A stretch of DNA of 64,000 bases from Shimia aestuarii (GCF_022814865.1 NZ_JAKVRD010000003.1:32001-96000), one strand, 5' to 3'; numbered from the stretch's first letter, positions 35,090-44,615 are shown. The notes: generated from the sequence alone by a model not told the origin. Numbers and translations: made by a program.

Positions 35090-36252
35090 GCCAATCCGCG
35101 ATCCTGACCCTCAACGCCGGCAGTTCGTCGATCAAATATGCCCTCTATGGCACCGACACAGAGCGCCCCTTGATCGCCAAGGGACTGATCGATCGCATCG
35201 GCCAATCCCCTGAGCATCATGATACCGAGGGCGACACCCCCTTGCCGACATCCGGCGGCACCGACCACAAAGCCGCCCTCGCATGGCTGACGGACCGCCT
35301 GCAATCTCGCTTCCCCGAGGTGCAAGTGATCGCCGCCGGGCACCGCGTCGTGCACGGTGGACAGGATTTCTCAGAGCCCACAAGGATCACCCCGCAAGCC
35401 CTTGAAAAGATTGCAGCGCTTTCGCCACTCGCCCCGGCACATCAGCCACATAACCTTGCCGGGATCGAGGCCATTGCCGCCGTTTGGCCCGACCTGCCAC
35501 AGGTCGCCTGTTTCGACACCGCGTTCCACCGTTCGCAACCGCGCCTCGCCCAGCTTTTCGCGATCCCGCGCGCATTGAGCGACGAAGGCATCCTGCGCTA
35601 CGGTTTTCACGGGCTGAGCTATGACTACATCGCCTCCCGGCTCCCTGCCCACCTCGCCGAAGAAGATCGCCGCCGCGTCATCGTCCTGCATCTCGGCCAC
35701 GGCGCGAGTCTCTGCGCCATGAAAGACGGCCAAAGCATCGCGACCTCCATGGGGTTCACGGCGCTCGACGGGCTAATGATGGGCAAGCGGTGCGGCGCGA
35801 TTGATCCCGGTGTGATCTTTCATCTGCAACGCGCCAAGGGTCTGAACACCGACGAGACCGAAACCCTCCTTTCCTCGCAATCCGGCCTGCTCGGTGTCTC
35901 CGGCGGCCTTAGCAGCGACATGCGCGACCTCTCGGCCAGCGCCGATCCCGCCGCACAAGAAGCCATCGACCTCTTCATCTATCGCTGTGTGACTCAAATT
36001 GGCGCCAAGGCCGCCGCGCTTGGCGGGGTCGATGCGATTGTCTTCACTGCTGGGATCGGCGAGCACGCCGCCACGGTGCGCAAGGGAATTCTTGAAGGAT
36101 GTGAATGGCTTGGCGTAGACCTCGACGACGACGCCAACAGCAAGAACGCGCGCGTGATCTCCAAGCAGAGCAGCAAGGTCAAAGCCCTCGTGATCCCCAC
36201 CAACGAAGAGCACGTGATCGCCGATCAGAGCCTTGCTTTGCTCGACCTCTAG
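35086..36252 (+). CDS. ackA: Acetate kinase
   Basis: This 388-residue enzyme converts acetyl phosphate + ADP to acetate + ATP. It starts with GTG overlapping the pta stop. Motifs are ILTLNAGSSSIKYAL (N-terminal phosphate loop), the GHRVVHGG box, CFDTAFHRS, HLGHGASLCAM and VFTAGIGEHA. With Pta it handles acetate or acetyl phosphate, for example acetyl phosphate from sulfonate or overflow metabolism. Its 3' end faces eutA with only three bases between the stops. Confidence 0.95.
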   Translation: MSQSAILTLNAGSSSIKYALYGTDTERPLIAKGLIDRIGQSPEHHDTEGDTPLPTSGGTDHKAALAWLTDRLQSRFPEVQVIAAGHRVVHGGQDFSEPTRITPQALEKIAALSPLAPAHQPHNLAGIEAIAAVWPDLPQVACFDTAFHRSQPRLAQLFAIPRALSDEGILRYGFHGLSYDYIASRLPAHLAEEDRRRVIVLHLGHGASLCAMKDGQSIATSMGFTALDGLMMGKRCGAIDPGVIFHLQRAKGLNTDETETLLSSQSGLLGVSGGLSSDMRDLSASADPAAQEAIDLFIYRCVTQIGAKAAALGGVDAIVFTAGIGEHAATVRKGILEGCEWLGVDLDDDANSKNARVISKQSSKVKALVIPTNEEHVIADQSLALLDL

Positions 36253-36255
36253 GGA

Positions 36256-37017
36256 CTAGCCCTCGGGCAGGTCACATGTGAAAAGCCGCCCCATACCCGG
36301 CATCGCCTCCTGCACCCCCGCAAGGCGCAACATATGCCAGCCCAGCGCCTGATTGCTCGACAGGACAGGAACCCCGGTCGCGCTCTCAACCCGGTCAATC
36401 ACATTGAGACACCGCAGGTTGGTGCAGGCGATGACGATCCCGTCACAGTCGGTCGTCTCCGCCATTTTGCGTGCCGCTGTTTCAATGGACGCTTCGGTGA
36501 TCCGCGCCACCACGCGGTCGTCGCCTTCCTCGAAAGAGCCAAACCCCGCGATCGCAAACCCCGCATCCTCCAGCCGCGACCGCATCCGCGCCGACACAGC
36601 AGGCACATAGGGCGTCACAAACCCGATCCGCGTCATCCCAAGCCGTCTTCCCGCCGCAATGATCGCGGCAAGGGGATTTGTCACGCGCGACTTGGGAAAA
36701 ACACTTTGAATTGCCTTCTCGACGTTCTCTGACCCGATCACCGAGGATGCCGAGGTACAGCCATACCCAATCACGTCAAAATCAAGCGCCTGCGGCAGAA
36801 GCGCCGCGGAGGCAGGCATGTCCGCCTCCATCTGTGCCAACGTGGCTTCGCTCACATCTGTCTTCATTGGGATGCGGCTATGGTAGAGCGCCACATGATC
36901 CAGCACGCCTGTCATCTGCGCCAGTTCCGGCTCAAAGGTCTCATCCGTCGACAGAACGATTGCACCGAGCGTCGCACGGGTGCCAATGCCGTTGTCTGTT
37001 TCGAAGCCAAGTTTCAT
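36256..37017 (-). CDS. eutA: Asp/Glu racemase-like protein EutA (hydroxyectoine utilisation)
   Basis: This is a 253-residue protein of the Asp/Glu racemase-maleate isomerase fold. Two catalytic cysteines are seen in GYGCTSASSVIG and VIACTNLRC. In the ectoine gene clusters of Ruegeria and Sinorhizobium, EutA with EutB and EutC is assigned to converting hydroxyectoine to ectoine-pathway intermediates, probably by inverting a stereocentre. It overlaps eutD by ATGA and is last in its operon. Confidence 0.85.
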   Translation of the reverse strand: MKLGFETDNGIGTRATLGAIVLSTDETFEPELAQMTGVLDHVALYHSRIPMKTDVSEATLAQMEADMPASAALLPQALDFDVIGYGCTSASSVIGSENVEKAIQSVFPKSRVTNPLAAIIAAGRRLGMTRIGFVTPYVPAVSARMRSRLEDAGFAIAGFGSFEEGDDRVVARITEASIETAARKMAETTDCDGIVIACTNLRCLNVIDRVESATGVPVLSSNQALGWHMLRLAGVQEAMPGMGRLFTCDLPEG

Positions 37018-38192
37018 GCAGTTCCACCGATCACCGGAAGCCGCTCCGGCGCGCGTTTCGTCAACAGTTCTGCGCCCTGCGCGCGGATCACTATATTCTC
37101 TTCCTGCACCATGAGACGCCCCTCGCCGTAGTCCAGAGAGGGTTCGAGGGTCAAGACCATGTTCTCTTGAAGAACCGTCTCGTCAAACCCCGCGATCGAG
37201 GGCACCTCGGTGAGTTGCATCCCCAATCCATGGCCAAGCCGCCCGACATCGCCGCCCTCGCCCCCGGCCTGCTTCAGAACACCGTTCATTGCGGCAAACA
37301 CGTCGCGGCAAGTCGCACCGGGTCGTGCCGCGGCAATACCGGCTTCTGTCGCCTGCCACAGGGTCTCATAGGCGCGACAGGACGCTGCATCCGCGTGTGC
37401 CACGGCATAAGTCCGATCGAAATCACAGAAATACCCGTCCCAGGTCATGCCCGTGTCGAGCATGAAGATATCCCCAGCCTGCAAGGGTCGCATCGACGGT
37501 GGAGAGATCACGTCGTGATAGCCGCCCTCCTCCGCCCCGCCGACAAGATACGGCACCTCATCCGCCCCTTGCAAAAGCGCCTCGCGCCGGAAGCTGCGAA
37601 AGACCTCTTCAAAGGGCATGCCTTCCGAGATCAACTCTGGCACACGGTCAAAACTACGGGACGCAATCCCACAAATATGGCGGATCTTCGCGATCTCCGC
37701 CTCTGACTTCACCATGCGCAACCCCTGCACGAGGTCCGTCGCATCCCGGAACATCAACCCCGGCAACGCCGCGCGCAGCCGTTCGAAATCGGCCAGCGGC
37801 ATCCGGAGCGTTGTTTCATGCCTCATCATCAGCCCGACACTCTCGCCACCCGCCGCAAGCGGCTGAAGAAGGTCGCGCAGAAGGCTGATGCCGTCATCTT
37901 GCGGGCACGGGGCCGCCCATGTGCGGATATCGTCGATCCAAGTCTTACCCATGAGCACCGCGCCGATCTCTGGGATCACGGCAATCGGTTTGCCCTTCAC
38001 TGGTACAAACAGGAACCAAGGCCGCGTCGGGCTTTGCCAGAACGGCGTGAAGAACCCTGTGAAATAACGCACTTCCGGCTCGGTCATAAGAAGAAGCCCG
38101 GCAAGCCCCTTTTCCCTCATGCCCGCTTGCGCCCGCTCTGTGCGCGCGCTGAACTCCGCTTCCGCGAACCCACGCAGCGGCGTCTTAGCCAT
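37014..38192 (-). CDS. eutD: Ectoine hydrolase (M24 peptidase fold)
   Basis: This is a 392-residue protein of the creatinase/M24 fold, the family of EutD/DoeA that opens the ectoine ring to N-acetyl-diaminobutyrate. Visible pieces are MLDTGMTWDGYFCDFDRTY, GRLGHGLGMQLTEVPSI and MVLTLEPSLDYGEG with the conserved His and Glu positions. It overlaps the lyase gene upstream by eight bases and eutA downstream by four. DoeA is an equivalent name. Confidence 0.9.
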   Translation of the reverse strand: MAKTPLRGFAEAEFSARTERAQAGMREKGLAGLLLMTEPEVRYFTGFFTPFWQSPTRPWFLFVPVKGKPIAVIPEIGAVLMGKTWIDDIRTWAAPCPQDDGISLLRDLLQPLAAGGESVGLMMRHETTLRMPLADFERLRAALPGLMFRDATDLVQGLRMVKSEAEIAKIRHICGIASRSFDRVPELISEGMPFEEVFRSFRREALLQGADEVPYLVGGAEEGGYHDVISPPSMRPLQAGDIFMLDTGMTWDGYFCDFDRTYAVAHADAASCRAYETLWQATEAGIAAARPGATCRDVFAAMNGVLKQAGGEGGDVGRLGHGLGMQLTEVPSIAGFDETVLQENMVLTLEPSLDYGEGRLMVQEENIVIRAQGAELLTKRAPERLPVIGGTA

Positions 38193-39378
38193 GCATATCG
38201 CCCTCCATGATCTGCCGGAAAATCTCCGGGTCTGTCACGCCCTCGGAGCCAATCAACAGCACCCGCGAGTTTGCCCCAAGGCCAAGTGCCTGCCAAAGCG
38301 TGTCATCCATCTGTGCCGCGATCAATGCCGCAAGTCCCGCGACTGCGCTCTCGCCCGCCTCGACCTTGGCGTCCCCGGTCTCTTGGCGCGCAAGGAGGCG
38401 CACGGTCGGCGCGACGATACTGTCGGGGATCGTGAGAAAGTCCGTTGCCTCCTCCCGAAGCACTTCCCAAGCCATCTCCGAAGGCTCCCCACAAGAGAGC
38501 CCCGCCATGATCGTTTCTTCGGCAATGACAACCTGCGTCGCTGCCCCTTTGCGGGCGCTCTCGATCAAGCACGCGGCAAGCTCCGGCTCAACCACAACAA
38601 CACGGGGGCTCTCCGCCCCCCAATACTGGCGCAGGGCCGCCGCCACCGCAGCCGCAAGCCCGCCGACCCCGCCTTGCAGGAACACATGGGTCGGCGCGGC
38701 CTCCATCGCTTCGCAGGCCTCGCGCACCATAACGCCATAGCCTGCCATCACGTCACGAGGCGGGGCGCTATAGCCGGGCCAGGACGTGTCCGAGACCACA
38801 AACCAGCCATTCGCCTCCGCCTCTGCCTTGGCAAGCGCAACCGAGTCGTCATAGTCCCCGGCAATTCGCACCACCTCGGCGCCAAGATCGCGCATCGCCT
38901 GTGCGCGCCCTTCGCTCACCTCCGCATGGATATAGATCCGGCAAGGCGCGCCAAACCGCTGACACCCCCAGGCGAGCGAACGACCGTGGTTGCCATCCGT
39001 CGCCGACACAAGCGTGATCTCACGACAGGCATCGGCATAGCGTCCCTCCCTGATCGCTTCGAGTGCCACTTCCTCTCCTGTGCGTCGCACGATCTCTCTC
39101 TGCAATACGCGCAACGCCGCGTAAGACCCGCCCAGCGCCTTGAAACTGCCAAGTCCAAAGCGCGGCCCTTCGTCCTTATACTCGATCCGTGCCACGCCCA
39201 GCGCACGGGCCACCCCCTCCAAGGAGACCAAAGGCGTCGGCGCATAGCCCGTCCACTGCGTGATCTCCTCATAGGCGCGCGCAAAATCATCCCGCGTGAG
39301 GACCCGCTCTGCGGCGTCGCCTCTCTCGGGTGCTACGGCCACATGCGCCAGCTTGGCCTTGGCAAATGCCTCGTTCAT
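38185..39378 (-). CDS. Diaminopropionate ammonia-lyase-like PLP enzyme
   Basis: This is a 397-residue fold-type II PLP enzyme. The PLP lysine lies in GLGSFKALGGSYAA, the substrate loop in SATDGNHGRSLAWG and the phosphate-binding loop in GGVGGLAAAVAAAL. The length and these motifs fit diaminopropionate ammonia-lyase (DpaL) rather than the threonine dehydratase-like EutB. It overlaps eutE by four bases and eutD by eight, so it is fully embedded in the ectoine operon. Ectoine yields 2,4-diaminobutyrate, one carbon longer than the usual substrate, so the true substrate here is uncertain. Confidence 0.8.
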   Translation of the reverse strand: MNEAFAKAKLAHVAVAPERGDAAERVLTRDDFARAYEEITQWTGYAPTPLVSLEGVARALGVARIEYKDEGPRFGLGSFKALGGSYAALRVLQREIVRRTGEEVALEAIREGRYADACREITLVSATDGNHGRSLAWGCQRFGAPCRIYIHAEVSEGRAQAMRDLGAEVVRIAGDYDDSVALAKAEAEANGWFVVSDTSWPGYSAPPRDVMAGYGVMVREACEAMEAAPTHVFLQGGVGGLAAAVAAALRQYWGAESPRVVVVEPELAACLIESARKGAATQVVIAEETIMAGLSCGEPSEMAWEVLREEATDFLTIPDSIVAPTVRLLARQETGDAKVEAGESAVAGLAALIAAQMDDTLWQALGLGANSRVLLIGSEGVTDPEIFRQIMEGDMHG

Positions 39379-40526
39379 GGATCTGTCCTTTCCGTCTTCA
39401 GTCGATCACGCACAAGCGACGCCCAGAACGCGGCCCCTTGGGTGAGCAGAGCATCATTGAAATCATACGTATCCGAGTGGAGCGGCTGTCCATGCGCCCC
39501 GTCCTCGCCATTCCCCATCAATAGGAAACACCCCGGCACGGCGGCGGCGAAATGCGCGAAATCCTCGGAGAAACTCATCGACGGGCGCTCTTTCACCACG
39601 GCAAGCCCCGCACTCTCTGCCGCGCGATAGACCGCCTCGACAGGCCCGGATGCGTTGATCGTCTCGATGAACTCTGTCTCAAAGGACATCTCGGCCTTGA
39701 CCCCATGCGCCGCCGCAATCCCCTCGACAAGCCGCCGCATATGCGTCTCAAGCGCGATGCGATCCTCCGGCGCCCGGGCACGCGCCTCCCCCTTGAGCAC
39801 CGCTTCGCCGGGCAGGACATTGCGCTGTCCATCGGTTAAGAATTCCGTCACAGACAAGACCGCCCCCGACCCCGGAGCCATCTTGCGGGCGATCACCGTC
39901 TGAAGCGCCAGCACCATCTCGGACCCCACGGTGAGCGCATCCACCCCCACATGCGGCATCGACGCATGTCCGCCCTGGCCCTTGATACGGATCTCGAAAA
40001 GGCTCTCGCTATTGCAGATAAGCCCCTTTCGGGTCGAGACCTGCCCCACCGGCGCACCGGGCAGGTTGTGGATCGCATAAACCTCCTCGACCGGGAACCG
40101 CTCAAGCACCCCCTCCGCAATCATCGCCTGCGCACCGAGGCCGTGCTCCTCGTTCGGTTGGAACAAGAAAACCACCGTGCCGTCAAAGCCGCCGTCCTTG
40201 GCAAGAGTTTCCGCCGCCCCAAGGAGCATGGTCATATGCCCATCATGGCCGCAGGCATGCATAGCCCCCTCGATTTCCGAGACATGGTCCTGCGTCCCGC
40301 GCTCCTGAATCGGCAACGCATCCATATCCGCGCGCAAACCGATGGCGCGATTGCCCGTCCCCGCGCGCAGGATACCCACCACGCCCGCACCTTCATGCAC
40401 CTCGAGACCGAGATCCCGCAGGGCGTCTGCCACCCGCGCCTTGGTGCGATCCAAGGCGAACCCGATCTCCGGCGACTTGTGGAAGGCATGCCGAAGCGCC
40501 ACCAGCTTTTGTTCGAACGTGTCCAT
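39375..40526 (-). CDS. eutE: N-acetyl-diaminobutyrate deacetylase (M20 family)
   Basis: This is a 383-residue zinc amidohydrolase of the M20D family, equivalent to DoeB. Metal-site motifs are MHACGHDGHMTMLL, FQPNEEHGLGAQAMI and AIHNLPG, with GQGGHASMPH in the dimerisation domain. In ectoine breakdown it removes acetate from N-alpha-acetyl-diaminobutyrate, giving L-2,4-diaminobutyrate. It is first gene of the eutE-lyase-eutD-eutA operon. The released acetate could feed the acs and pta-ackA systems nearby. Confidence 0.9.
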   Translation of the reverse strand: MDTFEQKLVALRHAFHKSPEIGFALDRTKARVADALRDLGLEVHEGAGVVGILRAGTGNRAIGLRADMDALPIQERGTQDHVSEIEGAMHACGHDGHMTMLLGAAETLAKDGGFDGTVVFLFQPNEEHGLGAQAMIAEGVLERFPVEEVYAIHNLPGAPVGQVSTRKGLICNSESLFEIRIKGQGGHASMPHVGVDALTVGSEMVLALQTVIARKMAPGSGAVLSVTEFLTDGQRNVLPGEAVLKGEARARAPEDRIALETHMRRLVEGIAAAHGVKAEMSFETEFIETINASGPVEAVYRAAESAGLAVVKERPSMSFSEDFAHFAAAVPGCFLLMGNGEDGAHGQPLHSDTYDFNDALLTQGAAFWASLVRDRLKTERTDP

Positions 40527-40653
40527 TGGGCCTTTGTCTTGATCCAGCGTTGTTGCGCCAGCCTAGCGCAAACACGGGCGGCGCAATGTCGAAATTCCCG
40601 CCACCGTGACGAATTTCATTTCCAATCGCGCTTTGAGCGATCAAAATCGGCAC

Positions 40654-41103
40654 ATGGATGACAAAGACCTCGACATTTTGCGACTCGTACAACGTGACGC
40701 TCGCCTGACCGCAGACGCGATCAGCCACGAGGTCGGACTCTCTGCGCCCGCCGTTCAGAAGCGGCTCAAACGCCTGCGCGAAAGCGGGGTGATCGAACGC
40801 GATATCGCCGTCCTGTCGCCATCGAAGCTCGGACGCGAGATGACGATCATCGTCGAGGTGATCCTTGAACGTGAAAGCCGCGCCCATCTCGACGCGTTCA
40901 AGCGCCGGATGCGTGGCGCACCTTGTGTGCAGCAATGCTACTATACCACTGGCGAAGCGGATTTCGTCCTGATCCTCACCGTCGAGGATATTCAGGAATA
41001 CGAGGCGTTCACCCAGACCTATTTCTTTGATGAATCCAACATCAGCCGCTTCAAGACCGCCGTGGTCATGGACCGGGTCAAGGTCTCACTCGACGTGCTC
41101 TGA
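40654..41103 (+). CDS. Lrp/AsnC family regulator between the two ectoine blocks
   Basis: This is a 149-residue regulator with an N-terminal winged helix (LRLVQRDARLTADAISHEVGLSAPAVQKRLKRL) shown here in part as residues 7-40, and a C-terminal RAM ligand domain. It is divergent from eutE (127 bases between) and converges on doeD. Position between eutE and doeD matches the place of asnC in the Ruegeria pomeroyi cluster, but a second Lrp gene occurs at 44.1 kb, so I leave the symbol open. Confidence 0.88.
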   Translation: MDDKDLDILRLVQRDARLTADAISHEVGLSAPAVQKRLKRLRESGVIERDIAVLSPSKLGREMTIIVEVILERESRAHLDAFKRRMRGAPCVQQCYYTTGEADFVLILTVEDIQEYEAFTQTYFFDESNISRFKTAVVMDRVKVSLDVL

Positions 41104-41111
41104 CATGAAAA

Positions 41112-41133
41112 AGGCCGGCGCAATGGCCGGCCT
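41112..41133. terminator. Terminator between lrp and doeD (convergent)
   Basis: AGGCCGGC (41112-41119) pairs with GCCGGCCT (41126-41133). On the minus strand it is followed by TTTTT, so it mainly ends doeD transcripts; on the plus strand the following sequence is only pyrimidine-rich. Confidence 0.75.
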
Positions 41134-41154
41134 CTCCCTTGTATTGTCTGGCAC

Positions 41155-42528
41155 TTAGCCAAGAACCGATTTCACGGCGCGCACGGTGGCGGCGACCACG
41201 GTGTCGGCCTCCTCACGCGTCAGGCAGAACGGCGGCGCAAAGCCGAGGATATCACCCTGCGGCATGGCGCGTGCGATGACCTTGTCCTGCTCGAGAAGCT
41301 TGGCCGAGACCTGCGGGCCGATCTTGTCGGCGGCGTCAAAGAAGGTCCGGCTGTCCTTGTCCTTCACGAACTCAACCGCACAGAGCATCCCTTCGCCGCG
41401 CACATCGCCGACATTGGCATGACCTGCAAGCGCGTCCGACATGGCCTTGTTGAGATAGGCGCCAACCTCCCCTGCGTTCGACACGAGGTTCAACTCGTCC
41501 AGAAGCTTGAGGTTCGCGACACCTGCCGCCGCTCCGATCGGGTGGGCCGAATAGGTCCAGCCGTGGCCAATCGGGCCGTTCTCGTCCGTGCCCTGCTCAA
41601 GCACCTTCCACATCTTGTCGCCCACGATGGAGCCTGAAAGCGGCGCATAGGCCGAGGTCAGACCTTTGGCGATGGTGATGAGGTCCGGCTCGATCCCGTA
41701 ATGCTCAGACCCAAACATCGTCCCGAGACGGCCAAAGCCGGTCACAACCTCATCCGCGACGAGAAGGATGTCATGCTTCTTGAGCACCGCCTGGATCGCT
41801 TCCCAGTAGCCCGCCGGCGGCGGCACGATCCCGCCCGTGCCAAGCACCGGCTCGCCAATGAAGGCCGCGATCGTATCCGCGCCTTCGCGCTCGATCAGCG
41901 CCTCGAGCGAAGCCACGCACTCGGCCACGAACTCTGCCTCGGTCTGGTCGAGGTTCTCGCGGCGGAAATAATAGGGCGCATCGGTGTGGATCACCTGCTC
42001 GACCGGAAGGTCGAACTTCTTGTGGAACAACTCCAGCCCGGTCAGCGAGCCCGTCACGAGACCAGAGCCATGATAGCCGCGCCAGCGCGAGATGATCTTC
42101 TTCTTCTCGGGGCGGCCAAGGATATTGTTGTAATACCAGATCAGCTTGACGTTGGTTTCGTTCGCGTCCGAGCCGCCAAGACCGAAATAGACCTTCGACA
42201 TGTTCTTCGGCGCGCGATCAAGGATCATCTTCGAAAGCGTAATCGACGCCTCGGTGCCGTGACCCACATACGCGTGATAATACGCAAGCTCTTTCGCCTG
42301 CTCACCGATGGCCTCGGCGATCTCCTGACGACCATAGCCGACATTCACACAGTAAAGCCCGGCAAACCCGTCGAGAAGCTTGTTGCCGTCACGGTCTTCG
42401 ATGAAGACGCCCTCGGCGGTGCGGAGGACACGGTTCGGCGCTTCGCCGCGCGCGAATTGGGCAAGATGGGTCGAGGGATGGAAGAAGTTCTCGCGATCCC
42501 ATTGTTCCAGTTGGTCATTACGAAGCAT
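41155..42528 (-). CDS. doeD: Diaminobutyrate aminotransferase, class III (DoeD/Atf)
   Basis: This is a 457-residue PLP enzyme of the omega-aminotransferase class. The PLP lysine is in LITIAKGLTSAYAPLSG, the Asp in LLVADEVVTGFGR and the phosphate-binding segment in YHGSGLVTGSL. In ectoine degradation it converts L-2,4-diaminobutyrate to aspartate semialdehyde. ATG 42528 follows AAAGGACAA and removes an unrelated 37-residue extension. It starts 13 bases after doeC. Confidence 0.85.
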   Translation of the reverse strand: MLRNDQLEQWDRENFFHPSTHLAQFARGEAPNRVLRTAEGVFIEDRDGNKLLDGFAGLYCVNVGYGRQEIAEAIGEQAKELAYYHAYVGHGTEASITLSKMILDRAPKNMSKVYFGLGGSDANETNVKLIWYYNNILGRPEKKKIISRWRGYHGSGLVTGSLTGLELFHKKFDLPVEQVIHTDAPYYFRRENLDQTEAEFVAECVASLEALIEREGADTIAAFIGEPVLGTGGIVPPPAGYWEAIQAVLKKHDILLVADEVVTGFGRLGTMFGSEHYGIEPDLITIAKGLTSAYAPLSGSIVGDKMWKVLEQGTDENGPIGHGWTYSAHPIGAAAGVANLKLLDELNLVSNAGEVGAYLNKAMSDALAGHANVGDVRGEGMLCAVEFVKDKDSRTFFDAADKIGPQVSAKLLEQDKVIARAMPQGDILGFAPPFCLTREEADTVVAATVRAVKSVLG

Positions 42529-42541
42529 TTGTTGTCCTTTC

Positions 42542-44017
42542 TTATGCCCAATCACGGCAGACGTATTTGATTTCTGTAAACTCTTCCATGCCAAGACGCG
42601 ATCCCTCGCGCCCAAGGCCGGATTGCTTGGTCCCGCCAAAGGGAATCGGCGCGCCAGTGACCTTGGTGCGGTTCACGGCGACCATCCCGAATTGCAGCGA
42701 CCGGCTCATGCGATAGATGCGGCGTGGGTCATGGCTGTGGAGATAGGCGACAAGGCCATACTCCGTGTCATTGGCCTTGGCGACGACCTCGTCCTCGGTC
42801 TCAAACGGCGTGATCGCCGCGACCGGGCCAAAGGTCTCGTCATGCATGATCTTGGCCTCCATCGGTACATCAACAAGGACCGTCGGCGCATAGAACAGCG
42901 GCCCAAGATCAAGTCGCGCACCGCCACAAGCCAGCTTCGCCCCCTTGGCAAGCGCATCCTCGACATGCTCTTCCTGCTTGAGAACCGCCTTCTCGTTCAT
43001 GAGTGGCCCAATATCGGGGTCATCCATGCCAACTCCGACGCTCAACGCCTTGGTCGCCTCGACGAACTTGGCGCAAAAGGCATCGTAGATGGCCTTCTCG
43101 ACAAAAATCCGGTTCGCCCCTAGGCAATCCTGCCCGGAGGTCGCGAATTTCGCCTTGATGGTTTCTTCTACCGCGAGGTCGAGGTCGCAATTCTTAAAAA
43201 CGATGACCGGCGCATGTCCACCAAGCTCCATCACGAGCCGTTTGACCGTATCTGCCGACTGGCGATAAAGCAGCTTTCCGACCGGCGTCGAGCCGGTGAA
43301 CGAGAGCGCGCGCACGCGGTGGTCTTCGGTCCAAGGCTTGACGACCGTCGCCGCATCCCCCGTCACCACGTTGAAGACCCCGGCGGGAATGCCCGCACGC
43401 TCGGCCAACTCGGCCAGCGCCAACGCGCTGAACGGCGTCTCCGCCGACGGGTGCGCCACAACCGTGCAGCCTGCGGCAAGCGCAGCGGCGGCTTTGCGGG
43501 TGAGCATCGCCGAGGGAAAGTTCCAAGGCGTGATGAGTGCCGCAACGCCCACTGGCTCGCGCCAAAGCTCAACCTCGGCATCCGGCAGGTGGCTTGTCAC
43601 GCCTTCGATGTTCGGACGCTTGGTTTCCTCCGCGTAGAACTCGACAAAGGCCGCGCCATAGTCGATCTCTCCCCGCGCCTCGGAAAGCGGTTTGCCCTGC
43701 TCGAGCACCATGATCCGCGCAAGGTCTTCCTTATGCGCGATCATCAGATCGAACCATTTGCGCAGAAGCGCCGAGCGATCCTGTGGCAAGAGATTGGCCC
43801 AGGCGTCGAATGCGGCCTGCGCCGCATCCACTGCCGCAGTTGATTCTTCTGCTGAAAGGCTTGCCACGTCGCCAATCAACTCGCCGTTCGATGGGTCCGT
43901 AACCTTGATCGCGGCGCCATCCTTGGCCGCACACCATTTGCCGTTGATATAAGAAAAAGACCGCACAAGCGCCTTGTCCTCAATATCGCTGCGCGCTGAA
44001 AGAGCTGTCTCACACAT
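42542..44017 (-). CDS. doeC: Semialdehyde dehydrogenase (DoeC/Ssd, ectoine pathway)
   Basis: This is a 491-residue NAD(P)-dependent aldehyde dehydrogenase. The active-site Cys lies in SGQDCLGANRIF, the general-base Glu in MELGGHAPVIVF, and LITPWNFPSAM binds the cofactor. By sequence it belongs to the succinate-semialdehyde group; in ectoine clusters the homologue oxidises aspartate semialdehyde to aspartate. GGGGAGAAAG precedes the ATG. The 118 bases upstream separate it from the Lrp gene and may hold a promoter. Confidence 0.88.
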   Translation of the reverse strand: MCETALSARSDIEDKALVRSFSYINGKWCAAKDGAAIKVTDPSNGELIGDVASLSAEESTAAVDAAQAAFDAWANLLPQDRSALLRKWFDLMIAHKEDLARIMVLEQGKPLSEARGEIDYGAAFVEFYAEETKRPNIEGVTSHLPDAEVELWREPVGVAALITPWNFPSAMLTRKAAAALAAGCTVVAHPSAETPFSALALAELAERAGIPAGVFNVVTGDAATVVKPWTEDHRVRALSFTGSTPVGKLLYRQSADTVKRLVMELGGHAPVIVFKNCDLDLAVEETIKAKFATSGQDCLGANRIFVEKAIYDAFCAKFVEATKALSVGVGMDDPDIGPLMNEKAVLKQEEHVEDALAKGAKLACGGARLDLGPLFYAPTVLVDVPMEAKIMHDETFGPVAAITPFETEDEVVAKANDTEYGLVAYLHSHDPRRIYRMSRSLQFGMVAVNRTKVTGAPIPFGGTKQSGLGREGSRLGMEEFTEIKYVCRDWA

Positions 44018-44135
44018 CGCTTTCTCCCCTGTTTGCCCAGAGAGAGTGCCTGTTTGTCACAGAAAAGGTGGCTGAACTTTTGCCCGCGCGCAGACGATTC
44101 AACTGCGCGCGCTGCTTCTCACAGCCCGGATTTCA

Positions 44136-44615
44136 TCACTCGTCAGAGAGAAGGATATCGAACGGAGGCACACCACCGCCTTTGACGGGCTTGGTCACCA
44201 CATAGGTGAAATAGCGCGACAAACCGATCCGCGCATCGAGCATGGCATCAATCAGCCTCTGATAGGCGTCGATATCGCGGGTGACGATCTGCAGGATATA
44301 GTCGAACCCCCCGCCAAGCGCCCAACAGGCCACTACCTCGTCATAGCGCTCCATCGCCTCTTCAAAGGCGCGAAAGCTCGCTGCCGTGTGATCTGCGATC
44401 TCAACGGCCACGAAAACCGTCACATGCGGCGCGAGTTTGCGCAGGTTGACCCGCGCGCCATACCCCTCAATAAGCCCCGCCTTTTCAAGCTTGCGCAGAC
44501 GGTCCCAACATGGCGTCGGCGAAAGACCAATACGATCGGCCAGCGCGGCCTTTGTGATCCGCCCCTCTTGCGTTAGAACACGCAGAATCTCGATATCCCG
44601 TTGATCAAGCTGCAT
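44136..44615 (-). CDS. Lrp/AsnC family regulator (DoeX-like)
   Basis: This is a 159-residue regulator with helix-turn-helix ITKAALADRIGLSPTPCWDR and a RAM domain. The C-terminal stretch SRYFTYVVTKPVK is what I associate with the DoeX group, an activator of ectoine breakdown thought to sense diaminobutyrate derivatives. It lies six bases after eutC and thus in the eutBC operon. That makes two Lrp regulators in one cluster. Confidence 0.85.
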   Translation of the reverse strand: MQLDQRDIEILRVLTQEGRITKAALADRIGLSPTPCWDRLRKLEKAGLIEGYGARVNLRKLAPHVTVFVAVEIADHTAASFRAFEEAMERYDEVVACWALGGGFDYILQIVTRDIDAYQRLIDAMLDARIGLSRYFTYVVTKPVKGGGVPPFDILLSDE

